DNA of 64,000 bases. It comes from Rhizophagus sp. LPA8_4_AMF (lineage: Eukaryota; Glomeromycota; Glomeromycetes; Glomerales; Glomeraceae). The DNA is taken from the NCBI GenBank assembly GCA_021464525.1, contig JADRCO010000033.1, positions 1 through 64,000 of the forward strand, in the 5' to 3' direction. Position 1 is the first letter of the stretch. Each line of letters opens with the position of its first letter. Shown here in pieces: positions 34,710 through 47,355 of the stretch. Both the position numbers and the translations under genes were made by a program. Below the pieces are notes generated by a model, which was not told the DNA's origin, did not search any database, and worked only from the letters and a program-made list of their open reading frames with translations.

Positions 34710-36189
34710 TGAAATGAAGCAGACTAAAGAACTTGTCAAACAAAAAAAAACCAAAATCTTTATATATATTTACAAAAACAATTTAAAAATGTAAAAATAA
34801 TGTATTATTTACTTATTACTACTAGAGGACTTTCGTATTTCTTTGTACATTTATTTTTTATTTTTATATTATTTTTTTATTATTATTATTTTTGTACTTT
34901 ATTACAGATCGATTTATCTAGATTTTTATTTTTCGTTTCTTTTTATTTCGTTATTCATATTTACACTTTTCGTAATTGGCAAAATCATTTTTTTTTAATT
35001 GGCAAAAAATCGCATTTTCGACAAAAATCGTTTTTAATTCATTTTTCGACAAAACTTTATATTCATTTTTCGCATTTTCGGCAAAATTTATTAATTTTTT
35101 TTTTCGGCAAAATCTTTTTTTATTCATTCCCATTCTTCATTATAATTTTTTTATTCACTTCATTACACATAAGCTTTGTTTATTTCATTTCGATTACAAA
35201 ACTTCATTTTACTACAACCATTTGTTATTCATTTTCTATACTAGATATCATCGTACTACAATTGTAAAAACACAAACACAATCAATTACCAACAAATCAA
35301 CATATGATTTTTTAAGAAAAAAAAAAAATTTCTTTTTTTTGATTTTTAAAAAAGAAAGTCAAAAAAAAAGAGAATTTTTTTAAAAAACCGCAAATAAAAA
35401 TATTAATTAATATCTCTTTCATACTTTTTAATTAAACTTAGTTTATTTCGTCTAATTTTTTTTTTTGTTACTATTGGCGTGGTCGATTCAATATTAAATA
35501 ACGTCCTATACGATAAAGCAGCGTATACGTCTTTGTGCAATGATATATAAAAGACTATTTCGAATATTTATTGTGTTAAAGTTCTGCAAAAGATCAAGAA
35601 AAAGTCGTTTTAAATTGCACATAAACAAAATGGACTAATCGAATTCTACCAAAATATCAAATTTCATGGGTCATATTCTGCGACTTTAAATAATGATTTT
35701 AAGATCTGCGATTGGCGCAAATTTTCAAGTCAGTTAGAACCAGATGATGATTGATCAAAAGCCTATCTGTAATTTATTTTTGGCATTTTATATATACACA
35801 AATGACTCTCAATTCACCGTATTCGCCGCATAATTATCATATATATTAGGGGTATGTATCACAAATCTGAGAGAAAGTCAAAATTTAATTAAAGGTCAAC
35901 CAAAAACAATTAGCCTAATTAAATTAAATTTCAAAAATTCGTAATAAATACTTCCGCGCTTCAGGCTTATAACCATTGCAAACTATTTCTTTTTTATTTT
36001 GAAAAGCCGAAACCAGTTCGGAAAAATACATACTGTTATATAAGAATTGCGAGTAAAATGATCAATTCAATACAGCTGAAATTGACATAATATCGTGTTT
36101 TTTCGTATCATTACGACTAATTCAATAATATTGTATTAAATAAATTACGATAGATTCTTTATTTTGTATATAATTTTTTCTATTTTTTC
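34710..36189. other. Intergenic region between convergent genes
   Basis: The TRS65-like and Myb-like genes converge here. Bases 34976-35115 contain about six imperfect copies of a TTTTCGRCAAAA-type motif, giving an array of T-rich/A-rich blocks. Overlapping open frames there (34800-35383, both strands) are low-complexity Phe/Lys-rich translations and are rejected. Nothing else is recognised up to 36189. Confidence 0.55.
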
Positions 36190-37250
36190 TTACCTAGTTT
36201 TTTCAATTCTTTTAATTGCTAAATCAGCGAGTTGTTCTAGTGCCGTACAAAAAGATGGTCCGGGAGAAGTCACAGGCGTATGTACTGGTGTCAGTAGGGA
36301 AACTGGCTCTTTGCTAAAATGAGACATTGAAAGTTCAAAATAAGCTGAATCATCAGAACAAGGACTCCAAGCCGAAGCTTTTGGTAAATCAAGATAATTT
36401 TTACGATAATTCGTTTGATTGTTCAAAGTCCGAGAGATTTTATTATTATTTAATGACGATTTTTTATATTCTGTATATAAAATAAATAAAATATGCAAAA
36501 GTTTAATATAATTAATTTGATGTAAAAAATGAAAATTACTTGCCTTGTTTTTCAAAATTAGATGAAGTTACAGTGTGAATTTCTTTGATACGCTTTCTTG
36601 ATCTTGAACATGAATCATCTTCCGGAGAATCCGAAGTTGTTCGATCACGTTTTTTAGATAATGAAGAATAATAACGATTTTTAATGAGATTAGCAGGCCG
36701 TCGTAATAATTGGCTCATTGCGGCCCATTTTGTTCCCATCTCAGAGTGGTAGGTTAATATTTGTTCGTCCTCTTCAGGAGTCAAGGGACCATAAATTACT
36801 AAATTTTATTTGGTTAAAAAATATGCAATAGCTGAGTCACAAATTAGATATATATATTTGAATAAATTAGACTCTTACAATCTGGGTTGAGATTATTATG
36901 CCAGCTATTGATTTAACGCCAAAAGGAAAAGTTGTATGGATTAATACGGCTAAGGAAATATATATTAATTTTTAAACAAAATTACCGTTCTCGACATTGC
37001 TTTCCGTCTCTCAAACCGTGTCTGATTCCAATCAATTTCCAATGTTTAGTACCCAACTCTGATACTAGTGTCAATAATCGTTCATCTTCCTACAATAAAT
37101 ATAAGTCCCGTATTTTGAAACAAATGGTTTAGTTAACTTTATTAATTTCAAAATATTTTTATTTATTTATACAACCTCAGGTTCCCATGGACCCGTCCTG
37201 CGGGAGGTATTGCTTTGCGAAAAAAGTCGCGTTCTCCGTGACCTATGCAT
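36190..37250 (-). CDS. Two-repeat Myb-like transcription factor
   Basis: Five exons: 37250-37176, 37089-36986, 36904-36879, 36798-36544 and 36470-36190, giving 246 residues. The first repeat reads GPWEPEEDERLLTLVSELG, TKHWKLIG, then CRERWHNNLNPD; the second GPLTPEEDEQILTYHSEMG, TKWAAMSQLL, then KNRYYSSL. The W...W and W...Y/F spacing is that of R2R3-type Myb DNA-binding domains. Exon 3 is only 26 nt and carries the end of repeat 1 (WHNNLNPD). The intron between exons 4 and 5 uses AG|GCAAGT, a GC donor; a GT alternative 4 bases later would lead to an immediate stop. The Ser/Pro-rich C-terminal part could be an activation region. The last codon precedes a TAA that overlaps a GTAAGA, so one further exon is possible. 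Confidence 0.85.
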
Positions 37251-38427
37251 GAATTTATTACTTAAATTCTGCTTGAGCTAGAAAAAAATGGAAAAGAATT
37301 CAAAGTAAATAAAAAAAAATTTGAAGGAGTGTGGGAGGAAACATACGTTTCCGGAAAAAAAAAAGAATAAAATACTGCAAAGTTAATAACTTTACAACAG
37401 CTTTTGCTTAGGAAGTGCCTAAGTGTCTAATTTATAAAAAGAAAAAACCAGGGGCTATGTACGTTTAAATCGAGTTTCGATTCAGATATTAATTAAACGA
37501 CTAAACGAATGATTATTGTTAACACTTTATCTGCACGATCCCTGCATTCTAAAAATATTGAATTTTTTTTCGTTACTGCCTTTGTAATGAAAATTCATTT
37601 ATGGAAATTTCTTTTATACAATACTATAAATAATTTCTCCTCAGATCTCTTCAAGAAAAATTTTATTTCCTTTTGGTAGGATTCAAAATAATGTAGAAAT
37701 TCATTGTTGATATTCGTTTGTGGTCAACAATGCAAATTTTAAGGTGTAATCATGGGAGCAGTGAATTTAGAATCATTGAAACTTTAATATAAGGAGTTCC
37801 ATAAAAATCCACATAACTTTAAACCTGTACGTAGTAAATCTTATGTACTTGGCAATATCTGCATTGAGTCAATTACTTTATTGTCCTATGTACCTTGCAT
37901 ATTTTAAAATCAAGCACTCAATTACGTCGTCATTAAAAGGCACAATTTTTACTTATTGACCTCATTTAGTGTATGTTTAATTTCTTTCACCGATGAACTT
38001 TACCTAAAATCTATTAGATTCTTTAACTAAGTAATGTGTCACATAAATAATAAATAAATTCGTTCTTTTGTTTTATTTTATTTACATTAAATCAGATCTT
38101 TGTTGTATTTAAAAATATTTCGATGATATAAAATTGTATAAAGCATCAATTCGTGGCAGTTGTGAATAAAAGAGTAGTTGTGAATAAGAGTAATTTATCA
38201 TAATAAATCAAAGTTTATTGACTTCTTCATTGGTTCTTTCAAAATTGCAAAACCCATTATTTGCCGTATGTATTCAGAAATACTGTATAGCTTTCACGTG
38301 ATAATCAAAGGTGACACCAAAACTTCGGGAATGTAGGCACTGTTGAACTTCAATTTTCAAAATTTTTTTAAATCGCATACTTTCATTCAGTTTTCGTTTA
38401 TCAATTAATTCGCGATCTCAAAGAATT
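37251..38427. other. Divergent promoter region, Myb and Mediator 16
   Basis: 1.18 kb between two divergent genes with no coding sequence seen. A CACGTG at 38295-38300 is 128 bases upstream of the Mediator subunit start. GTTGTGAATAARAG-like duplicates lie near 38160-38190. Confidence 0.5.
38295..38300. promoter_or_regulatory. CACGTG E-box upstream of MED16
   Basis: TTTCACGTGATAATC lies 128 bases before the start codon. The full TCACGTGA palindrome is the consensus preferred by Cbf1-type bHLH factors. Confidence 0.4.
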
Positions 38428-41400
38428 ATGACAACGTTGAATACAACTTCTACGGCCTCTACTCTTTGGTCACATACTGACACTGATATAGAACGTTTAT
38501 ACTATGAGTTATGCTACCGCAAAGCACCCAGGTTTGTAGACTAATTACAATTTAGTTGCCCAAGTAAAATTAGAGAAATAATTCATAGATTTCTTGTTCA
38601 ATAAAAAAAAAAATCCAATCTAATATTATAGTATTTATTTAATTTTTGAAAAGACGAATCGCATGGTCAACACAGAATATAATAGCATGGTCACCACATT
38701 CTAATGATAATTTAGATACTAGTTTCTCTCGCTACTGTCCAAATATTGGAATGTATAGTCCATGTAGGAATCTCGATGCCAATGGGCCTGCTTGGTATTT
38801 TATAAATAAAGAGCATTTATCTCATTTTGATCGTGTAGAAAACTATCATAGATTCGGGGATGTTATTACAGATTTAGTATGGAATCAAACAGGTTCTGCA
38901 CTAGCATCCATAGATCAGAGAGGTAAAATAGCAATATGGACCATGAATAATTTTATAAACCAGTGGAAGTGTATTTGTAACGTCAATCTTGGGGAAAGTG
39001 TGATTGAATTTACATGGCTAGATAGTGCACGCCTGGTTAGTTTTATTAATTATAATTGAGTTGATAGTATTTTAATTACTGACATTTACTCATCACACGA
39101 CCTTATCTTTCAAGTATTCGCGAGGACATCAGTCATCGGGCTATGGCAAAAGTTCCGCAATTTATAAGAGGGGCTCATTTAAAGGACCACGAAATCAATT
39201 TGGCGAATTCGCTTTCATAACTGTCACGACTGATGGAAAAGTAAGATTTGCTATTCAATTTCAAAATGAGTTATAAAATGAGTTATTTTTTTATAATTTG
39301 ATTTTAATATAGGTAGCAGTTTGGTATCAAAGAGGGAAGAAATTTTTCTCAAAAATTATCACACATTTACGTTATCCTTCAAAACGAATATCACATATTG
39401 ATATTATATTGAATAGCGGTAATTATTTATCAATGTAATCAATACGTGGATTTTTAAAACACGAAAAAAAACTTATAAAGAATTTCTTCTCAAAAAAAAA
39501 TCAAGACGGAAATTATACCTTGGCTACATACTGTCCTGAATTTCTGCCGAAACTTGTCATGTTTTATGAAATCAAAATTAATATGCTCTCTTTACAAGTC
39601 AGTTGTCGACCAATTGCTAATGTCCACCTTACCAATCCTTCTTTATCCGTTGAGCGATCTCCAGTATTGCATTTGAAATTAATATCAAATACACAATCTC
39701 ACGGAGTTCGACTTATAATAGTAACAGCCGAGAAAAAAGGTTAAGATTGTTTTTCACAAAGAAAAAAAAAAAATTCTAATGACATAATTTAATCGATTTG
39801 ACCATATTATGTTTGTAATATAGGAAATAATGTTTTCAATAGCAGCATTGCCACATGGGAAATCGATAAAATCGCACCACCACCAATTGACTCATTGACA
39901 GAAAATACAATAGAAATCGATAAGCCTCTACCAGTATGTCTAATTGCTAAATCTTCCTGTTAAATCTCACACCAACATACTAGTCTTATTTTTTTCCTTA
40001 GAGTATTCATCTTGTTGCTAGTAAGCATTTGGATCAAAAGCTTGTAACGAATATTTGGATACAAGATGATGAACTCTTCCTTGGTCTCAGCGATGGCCAA
40101 GTTCAGTTTCGTGACTGGTAAGAATATCATTCGTACTGTTAAACAAGTTATAATTGCTATTGTACGATGGGATTTTTATTTAATAAATTATTAATTTTTT
40201 TTAGCAACACTTTACAAGTCCTTTCACAGGAACAAATTGGACTTAAACACTTTAAAGATTGCAATTTTCCCAAATATAGTACCTGGGTCCCTTCGAATTG
40301 TGGTCACGAAGAACTTCCGATCCGTGCAGATGGTGAGTTTATGGTCAAATAAATTTTTCTTAAGTTGCCACTGAATTTATTTTTTCAATTACATCAGCAA
40401 TCATTGAATTTGCAACTTCACCGAATGGGGCGTTATTTCTTTGCAGACGAGCGTCTGGTAAACTTGACTGTTTGGATATAGCCGACACAGAAGTGTTTTC
40501 AAATTTTGGGTTGTTGGGTAAGTTGTATATTAGTAATTTTTTATCTCGTATACTTTATGGATCTTTTTAATAATCTTACTATTATTATTATTATTGCTTT
40601 TTATAAAAAAAAGATGGTATTTGTGCTGCTTCATCTTGTGCAAATAAGCTTACATTGTCGATATTAAATAATATCGATCATACAGATTTAGAGAATATCA
40701 TAAAAAAATATGCCAATGTTCTTGAAGGAAAAGGTATAGAAAAAGGTATATATACTCAATTTGATAATAATTAATGATAAATACACATTTATTTAAGTAT
40801 TAGTTCAACGTGTTTTTTTAGATTTATTAGAGCATACTCTTAAGGAAACATTTACAAATATATCAAGCGTCTTTTCAGATGGGTTGGAAACAGCAGCATC
40901 TTCAGATTTTCTAAGCAGGCTACTTGGAATACAACTTTCATTATTAAAGTCTTGTCAACGGGATAATATTAATTATCTGAATACATTATACTTTTTACAT
41001 TTGCGTGCTTTAGAAGCAATATTTCAAAACAACGTTTCTTCTGACGGTACTTTTTCTTTAGGTATATTTAACTTAATTGTTTAAATGTGAATAACTTACG
41101 ACATAACAAACTAGTAGTAAACAGTTACTTTTTGTTTGTAGATTCCCTCAAGTCGCTCGTGTCTCTCGCGTCGTGGATTATTGACTTTACCGTTTATTTT
41201 GTTCAAAATATCTACTCTTTAGTAACACAAGGAGATGCTTTATGTAAGACTTCACATAATTTACATGTGGTTTATTTGTTTAGTATAATAACTAAAAAAT
41301 TTGTTACTATTTTAGTATCCGAAAAATCTCACATAGTTCTTCTCTATAATTCGACAAGTCGGACAGCTTTTAAAAATTTGTTGTCTCTTGTTAAGAAATT

Positions 41401-42055
41401 TAAAGAAAATGTTAATTTACTAGCAGCAAGTAGTCCTCATATTAGTAATATTCAAGAAATGAATGGGACCCTTCAATATTTATTTGATTCCTGGCCACTT
41501 GAATTAGAATCTCTAGAGTTATTTATAAAAGATGCTGGTATAATAACTGATAAAGTAACTGATAAATGGATGAAAGGTAATAAGAATTCTTCTTTAACAT
41601 AGATACAACTTACATTATTCTTCTTAGTAAATCTTTTTTTTTTCTTTTAGATATTTCTAATCCGCAATGGGCTAAATATGAAATAATTTTTACTTCTAAA
41701 GTTCCAAAAGCATTGAGCGGAACTCTTCCGGAATTAAAGGAAATATTTAAAAATCGTTTCACCTCCGAGAATGACATTAAATTTTATATTTATGATACTA
41801 AATGGATCTATTCAGAATCTGTTGATATAATTTTAAAGTCACGTACGATTAAAGATCGTATATGTGCAAGGTAAAATTTATAAATGAATATTATTATATC
41901 ATAAAAAATTTTTTTTTACTTATCTTTTTATAATTGTTATTTATAGATGTGGTTATTATTCGGCGGCACTTGACGTACAAAATACACGATGGGCAAAAAG
42001 TTATACTAGATCATGTGTTTGTGGTGGACTTTGGATAGACATTAAGGAGAAATAA
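38428..42055 (+). CDS. MED16: Mediator complex subunit 16
   Basis: Fourteen exons: 38428-38531, 38654-39035, 39115-39240, 39313-39418, 39506-39739, 39824-39933, 40002-40117, 40205-40332, 40398-40517, 40614-40745, 40822-41061, 41142-41576, 41651-41870 and 41947-42055. All junctions keep frame, giving about 853 residues, close to the human (877) and yeast Sin4 (974) proteins. The N-terminal half is a beta-propeller with WD-like segments (RIAWSTQNIIAWSP; ITDLVWNQTGSALASIDQRG; KIAIW). The C-terminus ends in RWAKSYTRSCVCGGLWID, the Cys-Gly-Gly-Trp signature at the end of Med16. The subunit sits in the Mediator tail and contacts activators in the nucleus. Exon 10 has two in-frame donors 12 bases apart (40734 and 40746). 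Confidence 0.85.
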
Positions 42056-42469
42056 AAATCAATTCTAATATTTTTTTAAAGCTTTTATAGAATTTTTTTT
42101 AATTTTTTGTTTGATTAGATTTATAGATACTATTTTAATTATGTATTATTGAGACGATAGAACATTTAGTAATTGTAATATGAGAGAATTTTTCTTTCTA
42201 GTACTCCTGTCAAAATTTAGGAGATAATTTTAATTGAATAAAAAACCAAAGGATCTGCAATTAGATCTTTCATGTCAGATAAATATTGTATGCACACTAT
42301 TGCATCATGTGCATGCCAGTCTAATTAGTGGTTTAATTTAATCAATACTGATTGTGTAACAATTGTAAGTGTAAATAAGGAGTTCTTTTTAGAAAAAGAA
42401 ATTTTTTGAGAAATTTGAGAAATATTCATATTACTGTATATCTTCGTGAAAGAAAGTCAGCCATACAAT
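42056..42469. other. Short intergenic region
   Basis: 414 bases between two plus-strand genes. No motif beyond AT-rich DNA and a short CTTTCATGTCAG-type stretch was seen. Confidence 0.5.
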
Positions 42470-44053
42470 ATGACTTCAATGAAACTATTTGATAGATTGT
42501 CAGAAGATTTGGGACAATTATTAGAAAAAGAAGAAAATTATGATATGATTATACATGTAGGAGAAGAAAATAAAGAATTTAAAGCTCATTCTTTAATATT
42601 AAGTGCGAGATCCTCTTATTTTAAATCTGCTTTAAATAATTATTGGACTATTAAACAACATGATGGTAAAATTATTTTTAAAAAACCTAATATTTCTCCG
42701 AAAGTTTTTCAATTTATCTTAAAGTAAGTGATGATTTTTTTTTCGTAAAAAAAAAAAAAAATGAATAAAAAATATATTTTTTTTTTAAAAAAAAAACAAT
42801 GAAATAAGAATATAATATTTCTTTTTTCAAAAAGATATTTATATACTGGAGTGATCAATTTTCATGAACAAGAATTAAGAGAGATATTTGACTTATTAAT
42901 AGCAGCGGATGAATTAATTCTCGATGAGTTAAAAGATCAAATTCAAGAACATCTCATTGAACATGAATATACACAAATTCAACAAAATATAGTTCAAGTA
43001 CTTCATATTGTATTTGGACATGATGTAACAATATTTAAAAAATTACGAGATTATAGTGTGGAAAGGGTATGTAATAATCCCGAAATATTATTTGATTCAT
43101 CAAATTTTGTTACATTGGAAAAACATATTCTTGTAGAATTATTGAAAAGAGATGATCTGGGAATTGAAGAAGTTAAAATTTGGCAGCATTTAATTAAATG
43201 GGGAGTTGCTCATACACCTTGTCTTGCTAATGTGAAATTTTCTGAATTATCAAATTGGACTATAACGGAATTTAATGCTTTAGAAAAAACTTTACATGAT
43301 TGTCTTCCATTAATTAGATATTTTCAAATGTCATCGGATGATATTTATAAAAATGTTTTTCCTTATAAAAAGATTTTAAATAAACAATTAAAACAGGATA
43401 TAGTAGCATATTTTATGTCGTCAGATTACCAACCAAAATCCCTTTTACTACCCTCAAGATCTGGATCTCATTTAGATGTTGATTCATTATTAATAACAAA
43501 TGATTGTTGTTTACTTTTGGAAACATGGGTTAAAAAAGGTGACAGATTGACAACAAATAATACGAATAAACCATTATCATATAATTGGAAGTTATTATAT
43601 AGAGCAAGTAGAGATGGTTATGATGCTATGGCTTTTCATCAAAGATGTAATGATCAAGGGGCTTGTATAATTGTTGCAAACATTGCCGGGCAAAATGAAC
43701 GTTTAATTGGAGGGTATAATCCTATAGGTTGGTTTGATTCTGGACAATATTCTGCAGCACCCGATGCTTTTCTTTTCAGTATTGAAAATAAAGATTTGAA
43801 TAATGCTAAAATTAGTAGAGTTCTACCTTATTATGCTTCTAAAGCTATTTTTCAAGAAGCATCGTGTACAGTGAATTTTGGCGCACCTGATTTACTAATT
43901 TCTAGTCATTGTAATAAGAATATTTCCAGTTTTTTTAATACTACTAGTTTTTATGAATATAATATTATTATAGGCAATTTTAAAGTAATTGATTATGAAG
44001 TATTTCAAATTATTAAAAAAGAAAATTCAAGGGAACGAAGAAGATTAACTTGA
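42470..44053 (+). CDS. BTB-BACK-TLDc domain protein
   Basis: Exons 42470-42723 and 42835-44053 encode 490 residues. I start at the ATG giving MTSMKLFDRL; the open frame extends 8 codons upstream without an ATG. Residues of about 20-120 form a BTB domain (YDMIIHVGEENKEFKAHSLIL, then RSSYFKSAL, and YLYTGVINF split by the intron). A BACK region follows (LLKRDDLGIEEVKIWQHLIKW at about 220). The C-terminal 180 residues form a TLDc-like domain (WKLLYRASRDGYDAMAFHQR; IGGYNPIGWFDSG; AFLFSIEN). This architecture is common and expanded in arbuscular mycorrhizal fungi. TLDc domains are linked to V-ATPase regulation and oxidative stress response in other eukaryotes; a Cullin-3 adaptor role via BTB-BACK is also possible. 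Unlike the MATH-BTB array, this is a single copy here. Confidence 0.9.
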
Positions 44054-44558
44054 GTGTAAATTAATTAGAGTTATACTGCATAATTTATAAACTCATGATA
44101 TTTAATTTAATAGTTTAGAAAAAAAATATATATATAAATATATATATAAATATTGTATATATGGTACATTAATTAATAAAATTTTAATGTCTAATATATA
44201 GTTTTTTATTACCGCACTAGAACTTCGTTTGAAATTAGGATTTCGAATGTTCGTTTATGAATCATGTAAATTTGGGTATTTGAATATCAGATATAGAATT
44301 TTGAGATTCGAATCTTCATGAAATTCGAATATACTGAGATTCGAGTAAATGATAATGTAAGAAGATTTTACAATCCTTGCATGGGAAAATCCATCATATT
44401 AGAATGATAATATTCGGTAGGATTTTTATTAATATGCTGTTTCCTAAATCAATGTAAATTAGCAGTAATTACAATAAATAAATAATATTTATTAAATTAT
44501 ACTTTAGCAACTCAAATATTTTTTCTTATTCTTTTGGTGATTCATTTTTCAGGCACAA

Positions 44559-44705
44559 ATGAGCTTGTTTCTTGAGAATTTTGATGAACTGCTTGAAGAA
44601 TTCTTGAAAGGTTTTGTGGCTTCAGTAGGTTTAGGCGGTGTTTCAAAGCTTGTTGTTCATGATTATTTGGCAAATTGGACGAAAAAGATCATCATTGTAA
44701 ATTAA
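44559..44705 (+). CDS. Small hypothetical ORF
   Basis: 48 residues from ATG, MSLFLENFDELLEEFLKGFV onward, with balanced composition and codon use more like the genes than like the AT-rich surroundings. It could be a first exon: GTAAAT follows codon 46. I tried to join it to the open stretch at 46669-46965, but the phases do not agree. The function is unknown and it may be a relic. Confidence 0.25.
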   Translation: MSLFLENFDELLEEFLKGFVASVGLGGVSKLVVHDYLANWTKKIIIVN

Positions 44706-45942
44706 TTTATTTTTCTTTTCTGCCAGAAATACTCTATACTTATTTTTAAAATAATTTACTAATCAGCTTTTATTTTGATAAATTATTTATTTGTAATATT
44801 AATAAATAATATATAATGGCATATTAAACATTTTCCAGTTGATATTATTGTTAAATACAGTAATATTCTTTTCAATTTAATACAATATTAATGAAATTCT
44901 AAAAACTTATCATAAAGTGGAGTTAAATAAATAACTTTATTAAATTGCCATTATAAGTAGATTCAAGTAGTTAACTTTTATCTATTTTTTTAATATAAAA
45001 ATAATTTCAATATTCCAAAGATTCAACTAATTCTAATAAGTAATATAATTTTTTTTGATTTAATCTTTACAATTTATCTGTAAATAAAATAGTAATAAAG
45101 TTGAAACTTGTTTTTTCTAATATATTATAAAATAAAATTATTCCTTAAATGGTAATGATTAAAATTAATTTTAAAAAATTTTTGAATTTTTAAGGTATTT
45201 AAAAATCCTATAATCATAAAAAATTTTAATTTTAATTTATTAAATTCCTTTTACTAAAATGTATCTAATAATAGTAAAATTATAGTTATAAAATTATTAG
45301 ATGGAAAATTATATTAATTTACAGATTTTTAAATACTATAATAATTTATAATTATAAAAAAATGTATTTTATTCTATTAGATTCTTCTATTAAAATATAT
45401 CAAATAATAATTTTATATTTCTAGATTAATAAATAAAAAGAAAAATTTAACTTTTATTTGTAATAATTTTATTAATTATTTATTTTTAAAGAATTATTGA
45501 CTAAATTGAAAAAGATATTGTTTTTTAATAATAAAAATGAAATTACAAGTAAATTTGCTTATAAAATAGTTTAAAAAATAACAATAATAAATAAATTAAA
45601 TAAATTAAAATATAAACTTGTTCAATAAATTGTATATTAAATATTGTGGTTAAATTTGCTACTTCAAAATAAGTATATTATATAAATAATAAATAAATCT
45701 TTTAGCAAATTGGTTAAAGTTAAATTAGGATTATATAATTTTCTAATATCTAGTAATTTAATTTTAATGGTTTTATAACTTTCATTGATTTTTACAATTT
45801 TAAAAAAAAAGTTCATTAAAATTAGATTACTAAATATTAAGAAAATTGCAAAAATTAATTTTTTAAGTTTTAATAAATAGAAATAATTTTAATCAAAAAT
45901 ACTTTATAACTTATATTATATTAAATTTTTAGAGTTTATTAA

Positions 45943-46179
45943 TAATGGTGTAGTTAGCCAAAAAATTCAGCTGAAGATGCAGTAAATTTTTGGCTAACAA
46001 TATCCAGTTAAAAAAAAATCATGTTGGTTCAATATCTACTATTTTTCAGCTAAATATTTTTAGGCTAAATACACTTTTATATATAATATTCAAAATCAAC
46101 ATGAATTTTTTTCAGCTGGATGTTATTAGCCAAAAATTTACTGTATCTTCAGCTGAATTTTTGGCTAATTACACCATTA
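45943..46179. mobile_element. 237-bp MITE with about 80-bp inverted ends
   Basis: The left arm starts TAATGGTGTAGTTAGCCA and the right arm, reverse-complemented, starts TAATGGTGTAATTAGCCA. The match continues for about 80 bases to CATGTTG with few mismatches, so almost the whole element is a foldback. TA at each outer edge suggests a Tc1/mariner-type target duplication. The arms repeat AGCTGAAGATRCAGTAAATT and TTTTTGGCTAA. The open frame 45990-46187 inside it is a shadow. Confidence 0.85.
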
Positions 46180-46668
46180 TATTCTAACATACTGTATTTA
46201 AATGATATAATATAAATATTTTATTATTTTGTAAAGTTTTTTATTATTATAAAACACTGTATAGAAATATAATATTATTAAAAATTCTTTTAAATTTAAT
46301 TTTTATTTAATTTTTAAAAAATAATTTATATAAACTTTTAAATTCTAATATCTGCTTTTTTATATATAATAAAAATTAAAATAAAAAAAAAAATACAGAA
46401 TTTCAAAGTCTACCTTCAAAATTCCATCTAAAAGATGTCTGCAATTAAATAATTTAAAAATAATTTAATATATTATATTAATAATATTATATAATAAATA
46501 ATATACAATTAAAGGTAATTTAAATTATATTTTGAAACTCTTTCTAATTGCGTTCATGACTATTTTTTACTAATATTTTTTCACATAAAAATTTTATTTT
46601 TTCGCTTTATTTTCTTTAAATATACATTTTAAGCCTTTATAATATACTTTATTTTTCTTTATTTTAGT

Positions 46669-46965
46669 TTTCTTTTAATTTCTACTAACATAGTTTTAGT
46701 AGCACCAAAACAGAAAGGTGGTATTTCTAAATTGGATGAAATCTCCAAACTTTTCCTGGACATGCTTCTCAACAAAATCATAACAAGTTTGGATGTGCTT
46801 AATTATGTATCTTCTTCAGACCTATTTTTAGAATTTGACGCAACAAACAATTTTCATCTGCAGAATCTTTTAATAAGCATAGGAAATATCTTATTGGATA
46901 CCTTTAATATGCAACATTGGATTTCGATTTGGTGGTTCATCTTTGAATTCTTTTATACGGCTTAA
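46669..46965 (+). other. Open coding-like stretch, unassigned
   Basis: An open frame of about 99 codons following a TTTATTTTAG acceptor-like sequence reads VAPKQKGGISKLDEISKLF and onward, then a hydrophobic end WISIWWFIFEFF. There is no start codon of its own. It may be the last exon of an unrecognised gene or a relic. Confidence 0.25.
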
Positions 46966-47220
46966 GGAATTAGGGATAGGGATAAACTCTTTTATCTGAA
47001 TGTGTGTACTTCGAGTTTTTTTTAGTTTTTACCAAATTTTATATAGATTTTTCTTTTTTTTTTTATCCTTGTTTTTATTTTATAAATTTATATTATAGAA
47101 TTTTCTTGGGTAGATTCTTTATGTTCCATTATTAGATTACGTTGGTATAGAGCTTTTGATATTTTCTTTTGGTTGGAGTCTGATCTATAATAATCTACTT
47201 AATCAATACATACAGCCATA

Positions 47221-47355
47221 ATGGATTTACCGTATATAACAGTAAAAGAATTGACTACTTTACCACTTGACTGGTTGAAGGATTTCTTGCTCTTAGGTTT
47301 GTTAACTGTAAATATATCAAAGGGAATTCCTACTTTGAAGGTCTTGCGCAGGTAA
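47221..47355 (+). CDS. Small hypothetical ORF
   Basis: 44 residues from ATG (MDLPYITVKELTTLPLDWLK and onward), Leu-rich. The stop overlaps AGGTAAC, which could instead be a splice donor, but I found no continuing exon. Support is weak. Confidence 0.2.
   Translation: MDLPYITVKELTTLPLDWLKDFLLLGLLTVNISKGIPTLKVLRR

Noticed and set aside
34800-35383. Phe/Lys-rich open frames on both strands after the TRS65-like gene
   Set aside because: Pure translation of T-rich/A-rich repeats; three overlapping frames are open at once.
44559-46965. A two-exon gene joining 44559-44696 to 46668-46965
   Set aside because: Donor and acceptor are present, but the phases do not agree and the intron would be 2 kb, unlike all others here.
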